Shown here: positions 38,852 to 49,475 of the stretch, piece by piece | Layout: every line of letters begins with the position of its first letter | How positions within the stretch are numbered: the stretch's first letter is position 1 | Origin: Neiella litorisoli | GTDB taxonomy: Bacteria > Pseudomonadota > Gammaproteobacteria > Enterobacterales > Neiellaceae | NCBI RefSeq assembly: GCF_014773395.1 | Contig: NZ_JACXAF010000023.1 | Span: forward strand, 1-64,000 | Reading direction: 5' to 3' | DNA: 64,000 bases | Made by a program: the position numbers and the translations under genes | The notes under the pieces: generated by a model | The model's database searches: none | Told to the model about the DNA's origin: nothing | What the model saw: the letters and a program-made list of their open reading frames with translations, nothing else

Positions 38852-39523
38852 ATGAAACAGTTACTTCTGATTAGTGTGGTTGCGTTGGCAGGATGCGGTG
38901 CGACAACGCAAAAGCCCATCCCCGACGATCCTTACTATGCGCCGGTACTACCGGAGATGCAGCCTAATCCGGTGATCCGAAGTGGCTCACTGTTTCAAGA
39001 TGGTTATGCGCAAAATTTGTATTCGGATATTAAAGCCCATCGCGTCGGCGACATCATTACCGTGGAACTAAGTGAGTCCACCTCCGCCAAGAAAAGCGCC
39101 AAAAATGAAATCGATAAGGATTCTGAAGTGGGGCTGCAAACTCCAATCATGATGGGCAGCCCGCTGACGGTTAATGGCAACGAGGTCAATGCTTCGATCG
39201 CTATGCAAAACTCGTTTTCCGGCGAATCCGATGCCGATCAGAGTAATAGCCTAAACGGCAAGATCTCGGTGCATGTGGTGCAAGTGATGGCCAACGGCAA
39301 TTTAGTAGTCCGTGGTGAAAAGTGGATGACGCTGAATCAAGGTGACGAGTTTATTCGGCTATCCGGCATCATTCGGCCTGAGGATATTTCGACTGACAAC
39401 TCGATTCCATCGACTCGCGTTGCCAATGCTCGAATTCAGTACGCCGGTACTGGCGCGTTCGCCGATGCACAAGAGCAAGGTTGGTTGTCGGCCTTCTTTA
39501 ATAGCCCACTGATGCCATTTTAA
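38852..39523 (+). CDS. flgH: Flagellar L-ring lipoprotein FlgH
   Basis: A 223-residue outer-membrane lipoprotein forming the L ring. Lipobox LAGC with C15. The conserved core [26 protein letters not shown] and the later [25 protein letters not shown] are present. I start at 38852, preceded by GGAG. Confidence 0.96.
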   Translation: MKQLLLISVVALAGCGATTQKPIPDDPYYAPVLPEMQPNPVIRSGSLFQDGYAQNLYSDIKAHRVGDIITVELSESTSAKKSAKNEIDKDSEVGLQTPIMMGSPLTVNGNEVNASIAMQNSFSGESDADQSNSLNGKISVHVVQVMANGNLVVRGEKWMTLNQGDEFIRLSGIIRPEDISTDNSIPSTRVANARIQYAGTGAFADAQEQGWLSAFFNSPLMPF

Positions 39524-39537
39524 TGGGGGCCATTGTA

Positions 39538-40650
39538 ATGAAACAGTTGACAGGATTGCGCTCATTCATTTTGTTGCTTGCTGTGGCGTTATCGTCGCTG
39601 CCAGCAGCGAACGCCGAGCGCATCAAAGATATCACCAAGGTACAAGGGGTTCGTGACAACCAGATCGTCGGTTACGGCTTGGTTGTTGGTTTGCCGGGCA
39701 CGGGTGAGCAGAGTAATTTCACCGAGCAGAGCTTTCGTACCATGCTGAGCAATTTCGGCATTACGTTACCTTCAAGCAGCCGACCCAAGATTAAAAACGT
39801 CGCCGCGGTTGCCGTTCATGCCACCATGCCGGCTTTTGTAAAGCCCGGCCAAACATTGGATGTCACGGTATCGTCGGTGGGTAGTGCGGAAAGCTTGCGC
39901 GGCGGAACGCTGCTGCAAACCTTCCTCAAAGGGGTCGACGGTAAAGTGTACGCCATTGCTCAGGGGAACTTATCGGTCAGTGGCTTTTCCGCTACAGGTT
40001 TAGATGGTTCGAATGTTGTTCAGGATACTCCAACCGCAGGGCGCATTCCTGGCGGTGCTATCGTTGAGCGAGCCATTGAGTCGCCGTTCAGTCAGGGCGA
40101 TCATTTAACCTTCAATCTTGATCAGCCTGATTTTTCAACGGCGATGCGAGTTTCCGAAGCAATCAACGAATTAGTTGGGCCACGCACGGCCATGCCGCTT
40201 GATGCAGCATCAATCAAGGTGTTAGCGCCGCGAGATGTGTCGCAGCGCGTGGCATTTTTAGCATTGCTGGAAGATATTCAAGTGGAGCCGGCGGATACCT
40301 CAGCTCGTGTGGTAGTGAATGCTCGTACTGGCACCATTGTCATTGGTAAAAACGTGACGCTATTGCCTGCGGCCATCACCCATGGCGGTTTGACGGTGAC
40401 AATTGCTGAAACACAGCAGGTGTCGCAGGCCAACCCGTTTGCGCCAGGCGGCGATACGGTTGTCACCAATCAGTCGGTGATCGATGTCAATCAAGAAGAT
40501 TCGCGGATGTTTATGTTTGATCCGGGAACTACCTTGGATGATTTGGTTCGGGCGATTAATGCCATTGGGGTTGGTCCGAGTGACGTCATGGCAATTCTCG
40601 AAGCGCTGAAAGAAGCAGGAGCATTACGTGGCGATCTCATCATCATCTAA
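39538..40650 (+). CDS. flgI: Flagellar P-ring protein FlgI
   Basis: A 370-residue periplasmic ring protein with a signal peptide (residues about 5-25, cleavage ANA-ER). Core motifs are [22 protein letters not shown] and the C-terminal [26 protein letters not shown]. The in-frame ATG at 39523 is also possible. The C-terminus overlaps flgJ by 23 bases. Confidence 0.96.
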   Translation: MKQLTGLRSFILLLAVALSSLPAANAERIKDITKVQGVRDNQIVGYGLVVGLPGTGEQSNFTEQSFRTMLSNFGITLPSSSRPKIKNVAAVAVHATMPAFVKPGQTLDVTVSSVGSAESLRGGTLLQTFLKGVDGKVYAIAQGNLSVSGFSATGLDGSNVVQDTPTAGRIPGGAIVERAIESPFSQGDHLTFNLDQPDFSTAMRVSEAINELVGPRTAMPLDAASIKVLAPRDVSQRVAFLALLEDIQVEPADTSARVVVNARTGTIVIGKNVTLLPAAITHGGLTVTIAETQQVSQANPFAPGGDTVVTNQSVIDVNQEDSRMFMFDPGTTLDDLVRAINAIGVGPSDVMAILEALKEAGALRGDLIII

Positions 40651-41599
40651 TCATGCTCAAGCTTTCGGTCAGGCCAGCAACTATAACGATCTGGCCTCAC
40701 TCGATAAGCTCCGTTCGGCGGCGCAAAAAGATGAGAAGAGCGCGCTGCGTGAGGTGGCGCAGCAGTTTGAGTCGATCTTTATGCAGATGGTGCTCAAAGG
40801 GATGCGGCAAGCCAATGCGGCATTCGAATCGGATTTAACTAACTCCAACTACACCAAGTTTTATCGCGACATGGCCGATCAGCAGATGTCGTTGAATATG
40901 GCACAGCAAGGTGCTCTGGGGCTGGCCGATGTGATGGTGCAGCAGCTTAGTCCAGAAGGAAACTTTACTCCAGCCACTGTGCTGCGAGGCGGCAGCACAC
41001 CATCTGATACGAAAACTAGCTTGGATGCCCGTGCGGTCATTGACCGAGCTGAGTTTTCTAAAGCAACCGTTCACCCGACCAATAAAGCCGCCGATACCGC
41101 GAGTGAATCGACACCAAATGATGTGAGTTTTTCCGGGCCAGAAGATTTTGTTGAAAAGCTTTTGCCAATGGCGCGTAAGACAGCGCAAGCACTGGGAGTG
41201 AATCCCACTGCGATCTTGGCGCAAGCAGCATTGGAAACCGGCTGGGGTCAGAAAATCATCCGTAATCTGGATGGCAGCAACAGCTTCAACTTGTTTAATA
41301 TTAAAGCCAATTCATCTTGGCAAGGCGCGAAGGCAAGTGTCTCCACTCTGGAATTTGAGAACGATTTGCCCGTCAAAAAAGTGGCGGCGTTCAGAAGCTA
41401 TCAAAGCCTTCAGGATAGCTTTAATGATTACGAAAATTTTCTATCTAATTCATCGCGTTACGAAGAGTCATTAAGTAAAAAAGATGACTCGGCAGGATTT
41501 TTGCAAGAGTTACAAAAAGCCGGTTATGCGACAGATCCTCGTTACGCTGAAAAGGCCGTATCTGTACTCAATAAAATCACCGGCATGATTGAACCTTAA
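40628..41599 (+). CDS. flgJ: Rod-cap muramidase FlgJ
   Basis: A 323-residue bifunctional protein. The N-terminal part (about 15-105, ending MVQQLSP) caps the growing rod. A Ser/Thr-rich linker leads to a GH73 glucosaminidase domain (about 170-320) that opens the peptidoglycan, with the catalytic Glu in [14 protein letters not shown] start with AGGAG in place, overlapping the end of flgI, indicates coupled translation. Confidence 0.96.
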   Translation: MAISSSSNHAQAFGQASNYNDLASLDKLRSAAQKDEKSALREVAQQFESIFMQMVLKGMRQANAAFESDLTNSNYTKFYRDMADQQMSLNMAQQGALGLADVMVQQLSPEGNFTPATVLRGGSTPSDTKTSLDARAVIDRAEFSKATVHPTNKAADTASESTPNDVSFSGPEDFVEKLLPMARKTAQALGVNPTAILAQAALETGWGQKIIRNLDGSNSFNLFNIKANSSWQGAKASVSTLEFENDLPVKKVAAFRSYQSLQDSFNDYENFLSNSSRYEESLSKKDDSAGFLQELQKAGYATDPRYAEKAVSVLNKITGMIEP

Positions 41600-41615
41600 G
41601 CCATAGGAAACTGCC

Positions 41616-43601
41616 ATGCCGGTAGATATGTACAATCTGGGCGTTGGTGGCCTGATGACTGCTCAGCAGCAGCTCACCACCACCAGCCACAACATTGCCA
41701 ATGTTGATACAGAAGGGTATACCCGCCAGCAGGTGATCCAAGGCACCCAAGGAGCACTTTGGGAAGGTGGCAACTATTACGGCACCGGCGTTTACAGCCA
41801 GGAAGTCCGCCGCATTTATGACCAGTTTGCTTATAACGAAGTCATCTATCACCAAAGCCGCTTCTCCTATTCTGAAACACTCGCCAACCGTTTGCAGGGC
41901 CTTGATGACACCATGTCCAAGGTGGGCGGCAACATGCTTGATTCTGTGGCGGAATTTTATGATGCGCTGAACTCCGTGGTGGATCAGCCAACCGATGTTG
42001 GTATTCGTCAGGTGATGTTGGATAAAGCCGAAGCCATGGTATCGGTGTTCAATTCGCTCAATTCATCCATCGAATCACAATACGAAGCGGTTAATACCGA
42101 TATTCAAACTGTTGCCAGCAGAATGAACGAAATTGCCGATCAAGTCGCCACTCTTAACCGCGAGATCGTCACTGCATCGGGCAACGGTAATGGCGCGACA
42201 CCAAATGACCTGCTCGATCGCCGCGACCAGTTAATTAATGAATTAGCTGAATACACCAATGTCTCCACGGTCGAGCAAGCCAGTGGCACCATGACCGTGA
42301 TTATTGGCAATGGTCAAACGCTGGTGGCAGATAACACTGCGTTTGGCGTTGATACCATCGCCGGCTCGCCAGATGTTCGTGATATCGAAATTGTCCTGAC
42401 TCAGAGCGGCAATGTTGTGCCGCTATCTGGCGAGAACCTTGGTGGTCAGGTTGCCGCTTTGTTTGAATATCGTGAGCAAGAACTCAAGTTGGCGCTCAAC
42501 GAGTTGGGCTTATCGGCAATTGCGCTGGCCGACGCATTTAACTCGCAGCAGGCCCAAGGGCTTGATTTGAACGAGATGTACGGCAACAACATGTTTACCG
42601 ACATCAACCAAACATCATTAGCTCAACAGCGAGTAAGGACGGATACGGATAATACCGGTGCTGCGCAGCTGCAGGTGAACATCACCGAAGTCAGCAACCT
42701 CGACGGCGATGACTATGAATTGCTGTTTGAGGGGGGCGCTTACCTGCTCACCAACATTGAGTCTGGGACCAAGTACAACCTAGGTGGTCCGGGCGCTATT
42801 ACGATGCCTGATGCCGATGGTGATGGCGTATCGGATCTCGGTTTTGATTTGGTTGACTTCGTTGTTGGCCCGCCGCTCGATGGCGATAAGTGGCTGGTGA
42901 CACCAACACGCGGTTTTGCTGGTGACATGCAGGTAGAGCTGTCCGATCCGAAACAGATCGCAGCTTCGTCAGTGTTCGAAGTTTACCCATCGGATCTGAA
43001 CGTGAGCCCTGCCAACGTCACTATTGTCGATGTTGACCCAACTGATCCGCTGTTCTCAAACAATGATCTCGATTTTACCTTTATCGAAAACCCAGCTGGC
43101 TCCGGCACTATTTTCTACGACGTGCTCGACTCCACTGGAGCGAGCCTAATCGGTGGTCCAGCCGCTTTGGGACCAACGCCAACTCAAATTTCTTATGGCG
43201 GTATTACGCTTGACGTCACCGGCAATCCGATTGGTCAGGCGCCTAACGCTCCAGAGGTTTACTCAGTGAAGTATGCCTTTGGTCCGGGTAATAACTCCAA
43301 TGCGGTTGCGATGACGGCATTTCAAACCGCCAAGATGATTAAAGGTGATTCGCTCACTATTCAGGGCGCTTATCAGAGTGTTGTTACTCAGATCGGTGTT
43401 CATACCGAAACTGCCGAAATTCTTCATTTGACCAACAAAACCACATTTGACTCCGCTACCAGCACTTACCTTGCTGCAGGTGGTGTCAATCTCGATGAAG
43501 AAGCTTCTAATTTGTTGAAATTTCAGCAGTCTTACCAAGCTGCAGCTCGCATCGTGACGGTTGCCAAAGAAATAACCGATACCTTGCTGAATAGCTTTTA
43601 A
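41616..43601 (+). CDS. flgK: Hook-filament junction protein FlgK (HAP1)
   Basis: A 661-residue junction protein. N-terminal motif NLGVGGLMTAQQQLTTTSHNIANVDTEGYTRQ and C-terminal VNLDEEASNLLKFQQSYQAAARIVTVAKEI are diagnostic. The middle is longer than in E. coli FlgK (547 residues), with extra surface domains between about 320 and 540. flgL follows by 10 bases. Confidence 0.96.
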   Translation: MPVDMYNLGVGGLMTAQQQLTTTSHNIANVDTEGYTRQQVIQGTQGALWEGGNYYGTGVYSQEVRRIYDQFAYNEVIYHQSRFSYSETLANRLQGLDDTMSKVGGNMLDSVAEFYDALNSVVDQPTDVGIRQVMLDKAEAMVSVFNSLNSSIESQYEAVNTDIQTVASRMNEIADQVATLNREIVTASGNGNGATPNDLLDRRDQLINELAEYTNVSTVEQASGTMTVIIGNGQTLVADNTAFGVDTIAGSPDVRDIEIVLTQSGNVVPLSGENLGGQVAALFEYREQELKLALNELGLSAIALADAFNSQQAQGLDLNEMYGNNMFTDINQTSLAQQRVRTDTDNTGAAQLQVNITEVSNLDGDDYELLFEGGAYLLTNIESGTKYNLGGPGAITMPDADGDGVSDLGFDLVDFVVGPPLDGDKWLVTPTRGFAGDMQVELSDPKQIAASSVFEVYPSDLNVSPANVTIVDVDPTDPLFSNNDLDFTFIENPAGSGTIFYDVLDSTGASLIGGPAALGPTPTQISYGGITLDVTGNPIGQAPNAPEVYSVKYAFGPGNNSNAVAMTAFQTAKMIKGDSLTIQGAYQSVVTQIGVHTETAEILHLTNKTTFDSATSTYLAAGGVNLDEEASNLLKFQQSYQAAARIVTVAKEITDTLLNSF

Positions 43602-43611
43602 GGGGTGATGC

Positions 43612-44850
43612 ATGCGCGTTTCCACGTTTCAGTACTACCAGCTCAACACCAACAACATCCTTGATAAGCAAAGCAAGGTAAACGACAGCATTATCAAAAT
43701 GAGCGAAGGCAAACGGGTGATCACCGCTTCCGATGACTCTGTTGCCGCCAATTCCATTTTGAACTTCAAACAAGAAGTGCGGGTTACCGATCAATACCAG
43801 CGCAATATCGAATTCGCCGAAGCACGGCTGAAAACCGAAGAAACGGCACTGGCGTCGATCGAAGATCTGATGTTGCGGATCAAGGATCTAGCCTTGCAAG
43901 GAAACAACGGCTCGCTTGGCCAAGATGCCAAGGAAGCGATTGCTCAGGAGATGGAAAACCGTCTCGAAGAATTGCTTAGTATTGCCAACACCCGTGATGA
44001 GTCTGGAAGTTACATTTTCAGTGGCTATCAAACCGAGCAGATCCCATTCTCCCAGCAGCCAGATAAAACTGTGCAGTACAACGGTGACATGGGAGTTCGC
44101 GAAACAACTATTGGCTCAAGCGTTACGGTAGAAACCAACGATCCGGGACAAGCTGTATTTATCGATGTGCCTAATAGCGTTGGTGATTTTCGCCCCGCCT
44201 ATGGCGGAACTAATAGCGGCAAAGCATTTGTTGAATCGGCAAACATTGTCGATCCGGCCAATTACGATGCCACCCTCGGCGATTACCAAATTACCTTTGT
44301 CGATCTCGATGGCGATGAGGTTATTGAGTACCAATTGTTCGATGGTGCCGGCAATCGGCTGCCGCCATTGCCAGGGCCGCCAGATTCAAATCTCTATCAA
44401 CCGGGCCAGCCGATTAGTTACAACGGTTTTGAGATTGTCATTACTGGCGAGCCGGATGTGGGCGATACCATTGATCTGACCGAGCAGCGAACCAAAGATA
44501 TTTTCTCATCTGTACAAGATGCGATTGACTGGATGCGCCGCTCGCGCGACACCGACCAGGAAAAAGCGCTACGGCAGGTGGAGATGGGCCATATCATTTC
44601 CGATCTTAACCAGTCGATGCTGCATATCACTTCGACCCGTTCCAACGTTGGTTCACGTCTGCAGGTGATCACCTCACAAGACATGATCAATGAAGACTAC
44701 AAGATCACCGTTCAAACCGCGCAATCCAACCTTGAAGATCTGGATATAGCGGAAGCGTCAACGACATTTAGCCGGCAAACAGTTGCCCTTCAGGCGGCAC
44801 AACAGTCTTTTGCCCAAGTCCAGAGTTTGACACTTTTTAATTATATTTGA
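43612..44850 (+). CDS. flgL: Hook-filament junction protein FlgL (HAP3)
   Basis: A 412-residue protein between FlgK and the filament. The N-terminal MRVSTFQYYQLNTNNIL and flagellin-like helices, and a C-terminal helix ending in TVALQAAQQSFAQVQSLTLFNYI, are typical. Last gene of the flgF operon; the palindrome AAGAGT-tttt-ACTCTT at about 44866-44886 follows. Confidence 0.95.
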   Translation: MRVSTFQYYQLNTNNILDKQSKVNDSIIKMSEGKRVITASDDSVAANSILNFKQEVRVTDQYQRNIEFAEARLKTEETALASIEDLMLRIKDLALQGNNGSLGQDAKEAIAQEMENRLEELLSIANTRDESGSYIFSGYQTEQIPFSQQPDKTVQYNGDMGVRETTIGSSVTVETNDPGQAVFIDVPNSVGDFRPAYGGTNSGKAFVESANIVDPANYDATLGDYQITFVDLDGDEVIEYQLFDGAGNRLPPLPGPPDSNLYQPGQPISYNGFEIVITGEPDVGDTIDLTEQRTKDIFSSVQDAIDWMRRSRDTDQEKALRQVEMGHIISDLNQSMLHITSTRSNVGSRLQVITSQDMINEDYKITVQTAQSNLEDLDIAEASTTFSRQTVALQAAQQSFAQVQSLTLFNYI

Positions 44851-44883
44851 TCTATTTGTTTGTAAATTAAGAGTTTTTTACTC

Positions 44884-44900
44884 TTGGCACAGTCAATGCT
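44884..44900 (+). promoter_or_regulatory. Sigma-54 promoter of the first flagellin
   Basis: TTGGCACAGTCAATGCT: GG-N10-GC spacing and a perfect TGGCAC. It lies 95 bases before the flagellin start, so the leader is long. The leader can fold (GCCG/CGGC at about 44916-44930; GGCC/GGCC near 44950-44967). Confidence 0.85.
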
Positions 44901-44994
44901 TAATTCAATGTGTCGCCGAAAAAAACGGCAATTTATTGACTCGATTAGCGGCCTTCTGCTTAAGGCCATAAAACACTGAAGTTGGAGGCTAGAA

Positions 44995-46572
44995 ATGGCT
45001 CTTACCGTACAAACCAACGTGTCGGCTCTGAATTCGCAGAGAAATCTGAACCGCACCTCTGAAGATCTGAACACGTCTTTGACTCGGCTGTCTTCTGGTC
45101 TTCGTATTAACAGCGCACGAGATGATGCTGCAGGTCTACAAATTTCAAACCGTCTGACTTCTCAGATTAATGGTCTGGGAGTGGCAATCCGAAATGCCAA
45201 CGATGGTATTTCGATGTCGCAAACTGCAGAAGGCGCATTGCAGGAATCGACTTCGGTACTGCAACGGATGCGCGACCTGGCAATTCAGGCGGCAAACGGC
45301 TCAAATAGTGCGAGCGATCGAAAAGCGATTCAAGAAGAGATCGCCCAGCTGCAAAAAGAGCTAACTCGAATCGCAGAAACCACCACTTTTGGTGACCGTA
45401 ACCTGCTTGACGGTACCTTTGGTACTGAATCCTTCCAAGTGGGTGCCAATGCCAATGAAACCATCGAAGTTGCGCTGGCAGCATTCCGCGCCTCTGACAT
45501 GGGCTCTTATCAGCAGCAATTGAGTGTCGCCTCGAACGCCGGCCAAGTTGTTACCGCTGGTTTGGGTGGTATGGTCATTGCGACAGCTGCATCAAATACT
45601 GCAGCGCCGACCAACACTGTGCTTGATAATGGCGTTGGTGTTGGTGATGTCACTATCACCAGTAATGGTAATCAGGTCGCAGCGACCATTACGGCCAATG
45701 ATTCCGCCAAAGACATTGAAGATTCCATCAACGATGTTGCCGGTGAGACTGGGGTAACGGCCGATGCTCGGACCAAAGTGCTGCTCAGTGGCTTCTCCGC
45801 TAACGACACCATTTCGTTTAAGCTGATTGGCGACAACGATGACGATATTCTCGACGCTAAAACCATTATTGCGGTTACCGGACCAAACGGTGAATTAAGT
45901 GGTTTGGCTAATGAAATCAATAAGGTTTCTGGTGATACAGGGGTCACGGCAAGGGTTAACTCCGATGGTAATATCGAATTAACCAGTGAACGCGGCGATG
46001 ATATTGCCATGGTCGATTATCGAAGTAAAAACGCAACCGATCTCGATGTGCAGGCATATGAATACGATGGCACCACCTTTGCCGGGGCCGCACAGACTGT
46101 CGCAGGGGGCGCAGGTAGTGTCACCATTGCCGGTACCGTCAGACTTGATTCGTCAACTTCATATACGGTCGATGCAACGGGTAATACGCTGGTTGGTTCG
46201 TCAGATGCAACAGGCTTGTATGGCGCGGCGATTGCATCCAACGTATCTGGTTTAGCCCAAGTTTCTGATATCGACGTCGGAACAGCAAAAGGGGCGCAAG
46301 ATGCCTTGGCCGTTATCGACGGCGCGTTGAACTATATTGACAGCTCGCGAGCGCAGCTCGGTGCGGTACAAAACCGCTTAACGTCGACGATTTCGAACCT
46401 CGATAACATTATCGAGAACCAGAGTTCTGCTCGCAGTCGAATTCGCGATACTGACTTTGCTGCTGAGACCACAGAGCTGACAAAAAATCAAATTTTGCAG
46501 CAGGCTGGCACCTCAATTTTGGCGCAAGCGCAACAATTGCCACAAGCGGCACTGAGTTTGCTGCAAGGTTAA
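44995..46572 (+). CDS. fliC: Flagellin with a long central domain
   Basis: A 525-residue flagellin. The D0/D1 ends are conserved: [17 protein letters not shown] at the start and the C-terminal [20 protein letters not shown] followed by [19 protein letters not shown]. The central part (about 185-440) is longer than in many relatives and contains two Flagellin_IN-like units ([19 protein letters not shown] and [18 protein letters not shown]). It is rich in Ser/Thr, suitable for O-glycans. GGAGG precedes the ATG. It has a sigma-54 promoter, unlike the second flagellin at 63291. A GT41 glycosyltransferase follows immediately. Arg codons are more mixed than in the second flagellin. Confidence 0.97.
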   Translation: MALTVQTNVSALNSQRNLNRTSEDLNTSLTRLSSGLRINSARDDAAGLQISNRLTSQINGLGVAIRNANDGISMSQTAEGALQESTSVLQRMRDLAIQAANGSNSASDRKAIQEEIAQLQKELTRIAETTTFGDRNLLDGTFGTESFQVGANANETIEVALAAFRASDMGSYQQQLSVASNAGQVVTAGLGGMVIATAASNTAAPTNTVLDNGVGVGDVTITSNGNQVAATITANDSAKDIEDSINDVAGETGVTADARTKVLLSGFSANDTISFKLIGDNDDDILDAKTIIAVTGPNGELSGLANEINKVSGDTGVTARVNSDGNIELTSERGDDIAMVDYRSKNATDLDVQAYEYDGTTFAGAAQTVAGGAGSVTIAGTVRLDSSTSYTVDATGNTLVGSSDATGLYGAAIASNVSGLAQVSDIDVGTAKGAQDALAVIDGALNYIDSSRAQLGAVQNRLTSTISNLDNIIENQSSARSRIRDTDFAAETTELTKNQILQQAGTSILAQAQQLPQAALSLLQG

Positions 46573-46585
46573 GTTAAATCAGGTA

Positions 46586-46613
46586 AAAAGGCAGCTGGGA
46601 TGGCTGCCTTTTT
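46586..46613 (+). terminator. Rho-independent terminator after the first flagellin
   Basis: AAAGGCAGC/GCTGCCTTT with a 7-base loop and TT-A-TTTT, just before the ribosome site of the GT41 gene. Some read-through is needed if the flagellin promoter feeds the downstream sugar genes. Confidence 0.88.
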
Positions 46614-46628
46614 ATTTTGGAGTATTGA

Positions 46629-49475
46629 ATGCTCAAACCGGGATGGCAACAGGAGTTTGGCCAACTGGCCGATTCTTGTATTCGTTTATTGTCGGAATTA
46701 GCTGAAACTGCCTACAAGCAGGGCAGCGTCACTCGCTTACGCGCAACGGTCGAGTGTTTATTAAAGCACGGCCATTGTGATGACCAACACCTGATCCACT
46801 TAGCTGAAGCCGGACTTAAAACCAGCCGTCCTCAACTTGCCGAATTTGCCCTTGGCAAACTCATCGAACGTTCTCCGCAACAAGCCGATTACTTACTTCA
46901 CCTTGCTAGTGTTCAAGCTGCGCAAGGCCAGTTCAGTCAAGCACTTGCTACCCTTGAGCAAGTTCCACAGCAATTTCACCAAGCGCCTGAGTTTACTCAG
47001 CAACAGGCTGATATTCGCTCTCGGCAGCAACAGCAACTGGAATTGCGTCAACTGATCAAAGACGTGTTAGTCAGCGATGTTGCCGCAGGGATGTCGGATC
47101 AAGATTTTGAAACCCACGGCCAGTCAATTTTGCAGGCGGCGATCAATCTTCAGGATCATCAGGCAATCATTGATGTGACCGTCGCGCTGAGTAAACGTCT
47201 GCCGTTAGAGCAAGAGTTGCTCATTCAGTTATGTCAAAGTCTCGAGCAAACTGACAATGACCAATGGATGGGGCGGTTCGTGTTGGCTTTGAGCGGTTGT
47301 GGCCAGTTCCCGCATCTGATCCGGTTTTACCTTGAGTGGATGTTGAACCGCAATCGCCAAAGTAGCTTAGTAGCCAGCAAGCCGTTGCTGCAATCGATCG
47401 TTGATCGTCATCATCCAAGTCATGTCGACGTAGTGGCTGTTTTGTTAGCTCTCAACAATGATTGGAAGGAATTTGGCCAGTGTGTGGATTTGGCCATGCA
47501 AACCATGACCAAGCCACCCGTGCTATTTCGCTATGCGGTGAGTTATTGGTTGCAAAATGGCCAAGCCGACAAACTCGAACCCTGGCTACAGCAAGCCGAA
47601 AATCTGACAGCCAATGAACTCCGATTTTTTGCCGCTGCACTGGAAGGGCAGCGGGAGCATTTGAGCACTCGCTTAGAGCTGCTTCAGCTGGCCTATGGCA
47701 AGGCCAATAATGATGCCAATATTCTCAATGACTTGGGCGATGCATTGCTCCACACCGGCAATAGTGCCGAGGCGATTCAGTGCTTCTTCAAAGCCATTAA
47801 CAATGAGCAAGAAGAAAGCTTTTATACCTGTTACAACCTCGCAGTGACATTGCAGGCCGAAGGCGATAATCGCCAGGCATTTGACTACTTTAAGCGAGCG
47901 ATCGCGGTTGATCCGCAGCAATGGCCAAGTTGGAAGCAGCTCTGTCATTTACTGGTCAGCTCTGGCACCTGGCAAATGGCCTACGATGTGGCTCGCTATT
48001 ATTTGTCCGAGCATGAAGATGACGCCCAAATATGGGGGCATTTGGCGACCGCAGCACTCAAGCTCAGCCAGATTGCAGATTCCCGCACTTACATTGAGCA
48101 GGCGCTGAAATTAAAGCCAAACGGCAGTGGTCCATTGACCAATTTAAGCCTTATTGAGATGGCTTGCGGCAATATTTCAGAGGCATTCGCCGCTAATCAG
48201 AAAGTTCTCATGAGTAGTTCGGCGCCGGATATGGTGCGCCAGAATGCGTTATCCAATATGTTGTTTTGCGGCAACTATGATCCCAATAAATCTGAGGCTC
48301 AGCTCTATAACATTTATCGCGCGGTAACGGGTCATATGCCGCGACAACAGTATTTTCCCAAGGTGCAAGATTATCAGGGCCGGCGTATTCGGATCGGTTA
48401 TGTGTCTGCGGACTTAAAGATGCATCCGGTGGCGTTTTTTGTCGAAGCGCTATTTGAACATCATGATCGCAGCCGATTTGAGATCTTTGCCTACTCGGGT
48501 GTCGGTATGGAAGATCATTATTCCGATATGCTTCGCAAGCACGTCGACCATTGGAAATACATCGGCAAGACGCCCGACCAAGAATTGGCCGAAATGATCA
48601 TTGAAGATGGCATTGATGTGTTGATGGATCTCAGTGGCCATACCGATGGCAACCGATTGAGCCTGTTTGCGTTGAAACCTTGTGCGGTGCAAGTGAGCTG
48701 GCTCGGGTTTGCCCACACTACAGGGATGCGGCAAATGGACTACTTCCTTGGTGATGAGCAATTGACGCCGCCATCTTGCGATCGTTATTTCGCTGAGAAA
48801 CCCTATCGCCTGCCGCGCGCTTCGTATTGTTTTACACCCAATGTGCGTTTTCGTGATTTTGTCCCGACAATTTCGCGTCGGCCAGACAAAGAGCCGCTGG
48901 TATTAGGTAATCTGGGCCGAGCTATTCGTTTTAATACGCCGGTATTGAAGTTGTGGAAGCGAGTGTTAGATGCGGTGCCAAATAGCATCATTAAAATCGA
49001 CAATCCCAACTTCAAAGATCAAGAAAGCCAGCAAATGATGCGGCAACGCTTTGCTGAGCACGGTATTGACAATGACCGTTTGTGGGTCGGTTTTACCTCT
49101 GATTATTGGCAATCCATTGTTGATATTGATATTGCCTTGGATGGTTTTCCGCAAAATTCAGGCACCACCTTATTTGAATTCCTTTGGTGTGGGACGCCCG
49201 TGGTGTCGCTCAAAGACCGACCGTCAGTGGGTCGTTTGGGCGCTATGGTGCTCCATGGTATCGGCCGAGATGAGTGGATTGCCGATACCGCCGAACAGTA
49301 CATTGAAATCGTCTCGCAGCTTGCTTCGGATCGTGACCAATTGCACCAAATTCGCAGCGGCCTGCGGCAGCAATTTCTTGATTCTGAGTTATGTGATGGG
49401 CCAGATTTTGCCCGTGCTGTAGAAGATGCCTATGTGGCTATGTTGAAGGAGAAATCCGCTGATGACAGTCATTGA
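46629..49475 (+). CDS. TPR-containing GT41 (OGT/SPINDLY-type) protein O-glycosyltransferase
   Basis: A 948-residue protein. Residues about 1-560 are helical TPR-type repeats, clearest at about 340-520 (AIQCFFKAINNEQEE and AFDYFKRAIAVDPQQW). Residues about 580-930 are the GT41 catalytic domain: RIRIGYVSADLKMHPVAFF, DVLMDLSGHTDGNR, QVSWLGFAHTTGM, and DGFPQNSGTTLFEFLWCGTPVVSL. Family members transfer GlcNAc or fucose to Ser/Thr. The lysine that contacts the donor phosphate in OGT (in the N-x-x-x-K-x-x-P stretch before the W helix) appears as R767. The gene is 56 bases after a flagellin terminator and first of a six-gene run with CDP-sugar genes, so flagellin is the likely target. Donor unknown. 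Confidence 0.88.
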   Translation: MLKPGWQQEFGQLADSCIRLLSELAETAYKQGSVTRLRATVECLLKHGHCDDQHLIHLAEAGLKTSRPQLAEFALGKLIERSPQQADYLLHLASVQAAQGQFSQALATLEQVPQQFHQAPEFTQQQADIRSRQQQQLELRQLIKDVLVSDVAAGMSDQDFETHGQSILQAAINLQDHQAIIDVTVALSKRLPLEQELLIQLCQSLEQTDNDQWMGRFVLALSGCGQFPHLIRFYLEWMLNRNRQSSLVASKPLLQSIVDRHHPSHVDVVAVLLALNNDWKEFGQCVDLAMQTMTKPPVLFRYAVSYWLQNGQADKLEPWLQQAENLTANELRFFAAALEGQREHLSTRLELLQLAYGKANNDANILNDLGDALLHTGNSAEAIQCFFKAINNEQEESFYTCYNLAVTLQAEGDNRQAFDYFKRAIAVDPQQWPSWKQLCHLLVSSGTWQMAYDVARYYLSEHEDDAQIWGHLATAALKLSQIADSRTYIEQALKLKPNGSGPLTNLSLIEMACGNISEAFAANQKVLMSSSAPDMVRQNALSNMLFCGNYDPNKSEAQLYNIYRAVTGHMPRQQYFPKVQDYQGRRIRIGYVSADLKMHPVAFFVEALFEHHDRSRFEIFAYSGVGMEDHYSDMLRKHVDHWKYIGKTPDQELAEMIIEDGIDVLMDLSGHTDGNRLSLFALKPCAVQVSWLGFAHTTGMRQMDYFLGDEQLTPPSCDRYFAEKPYRLPRASYCFTPNVRFRDFVPTISRRPDKEPLVLGNLGRAIRFNTPVLKLWKRVLDAVPNSIIKIDNPNFKDQESQQMMRQRFAEHGIDNDRLWVGFTSDYWQSIVDIDIALDGFPQNSGTTLFEFLWCGTPVVSLKDRPSVGRLGAMVLHGIGRDEWIADTAEQYIEIVSQLASDRDQLHQIRSGLRQQFLDSELCDGPDFARAVEDAYVAMLKEKSADDSH

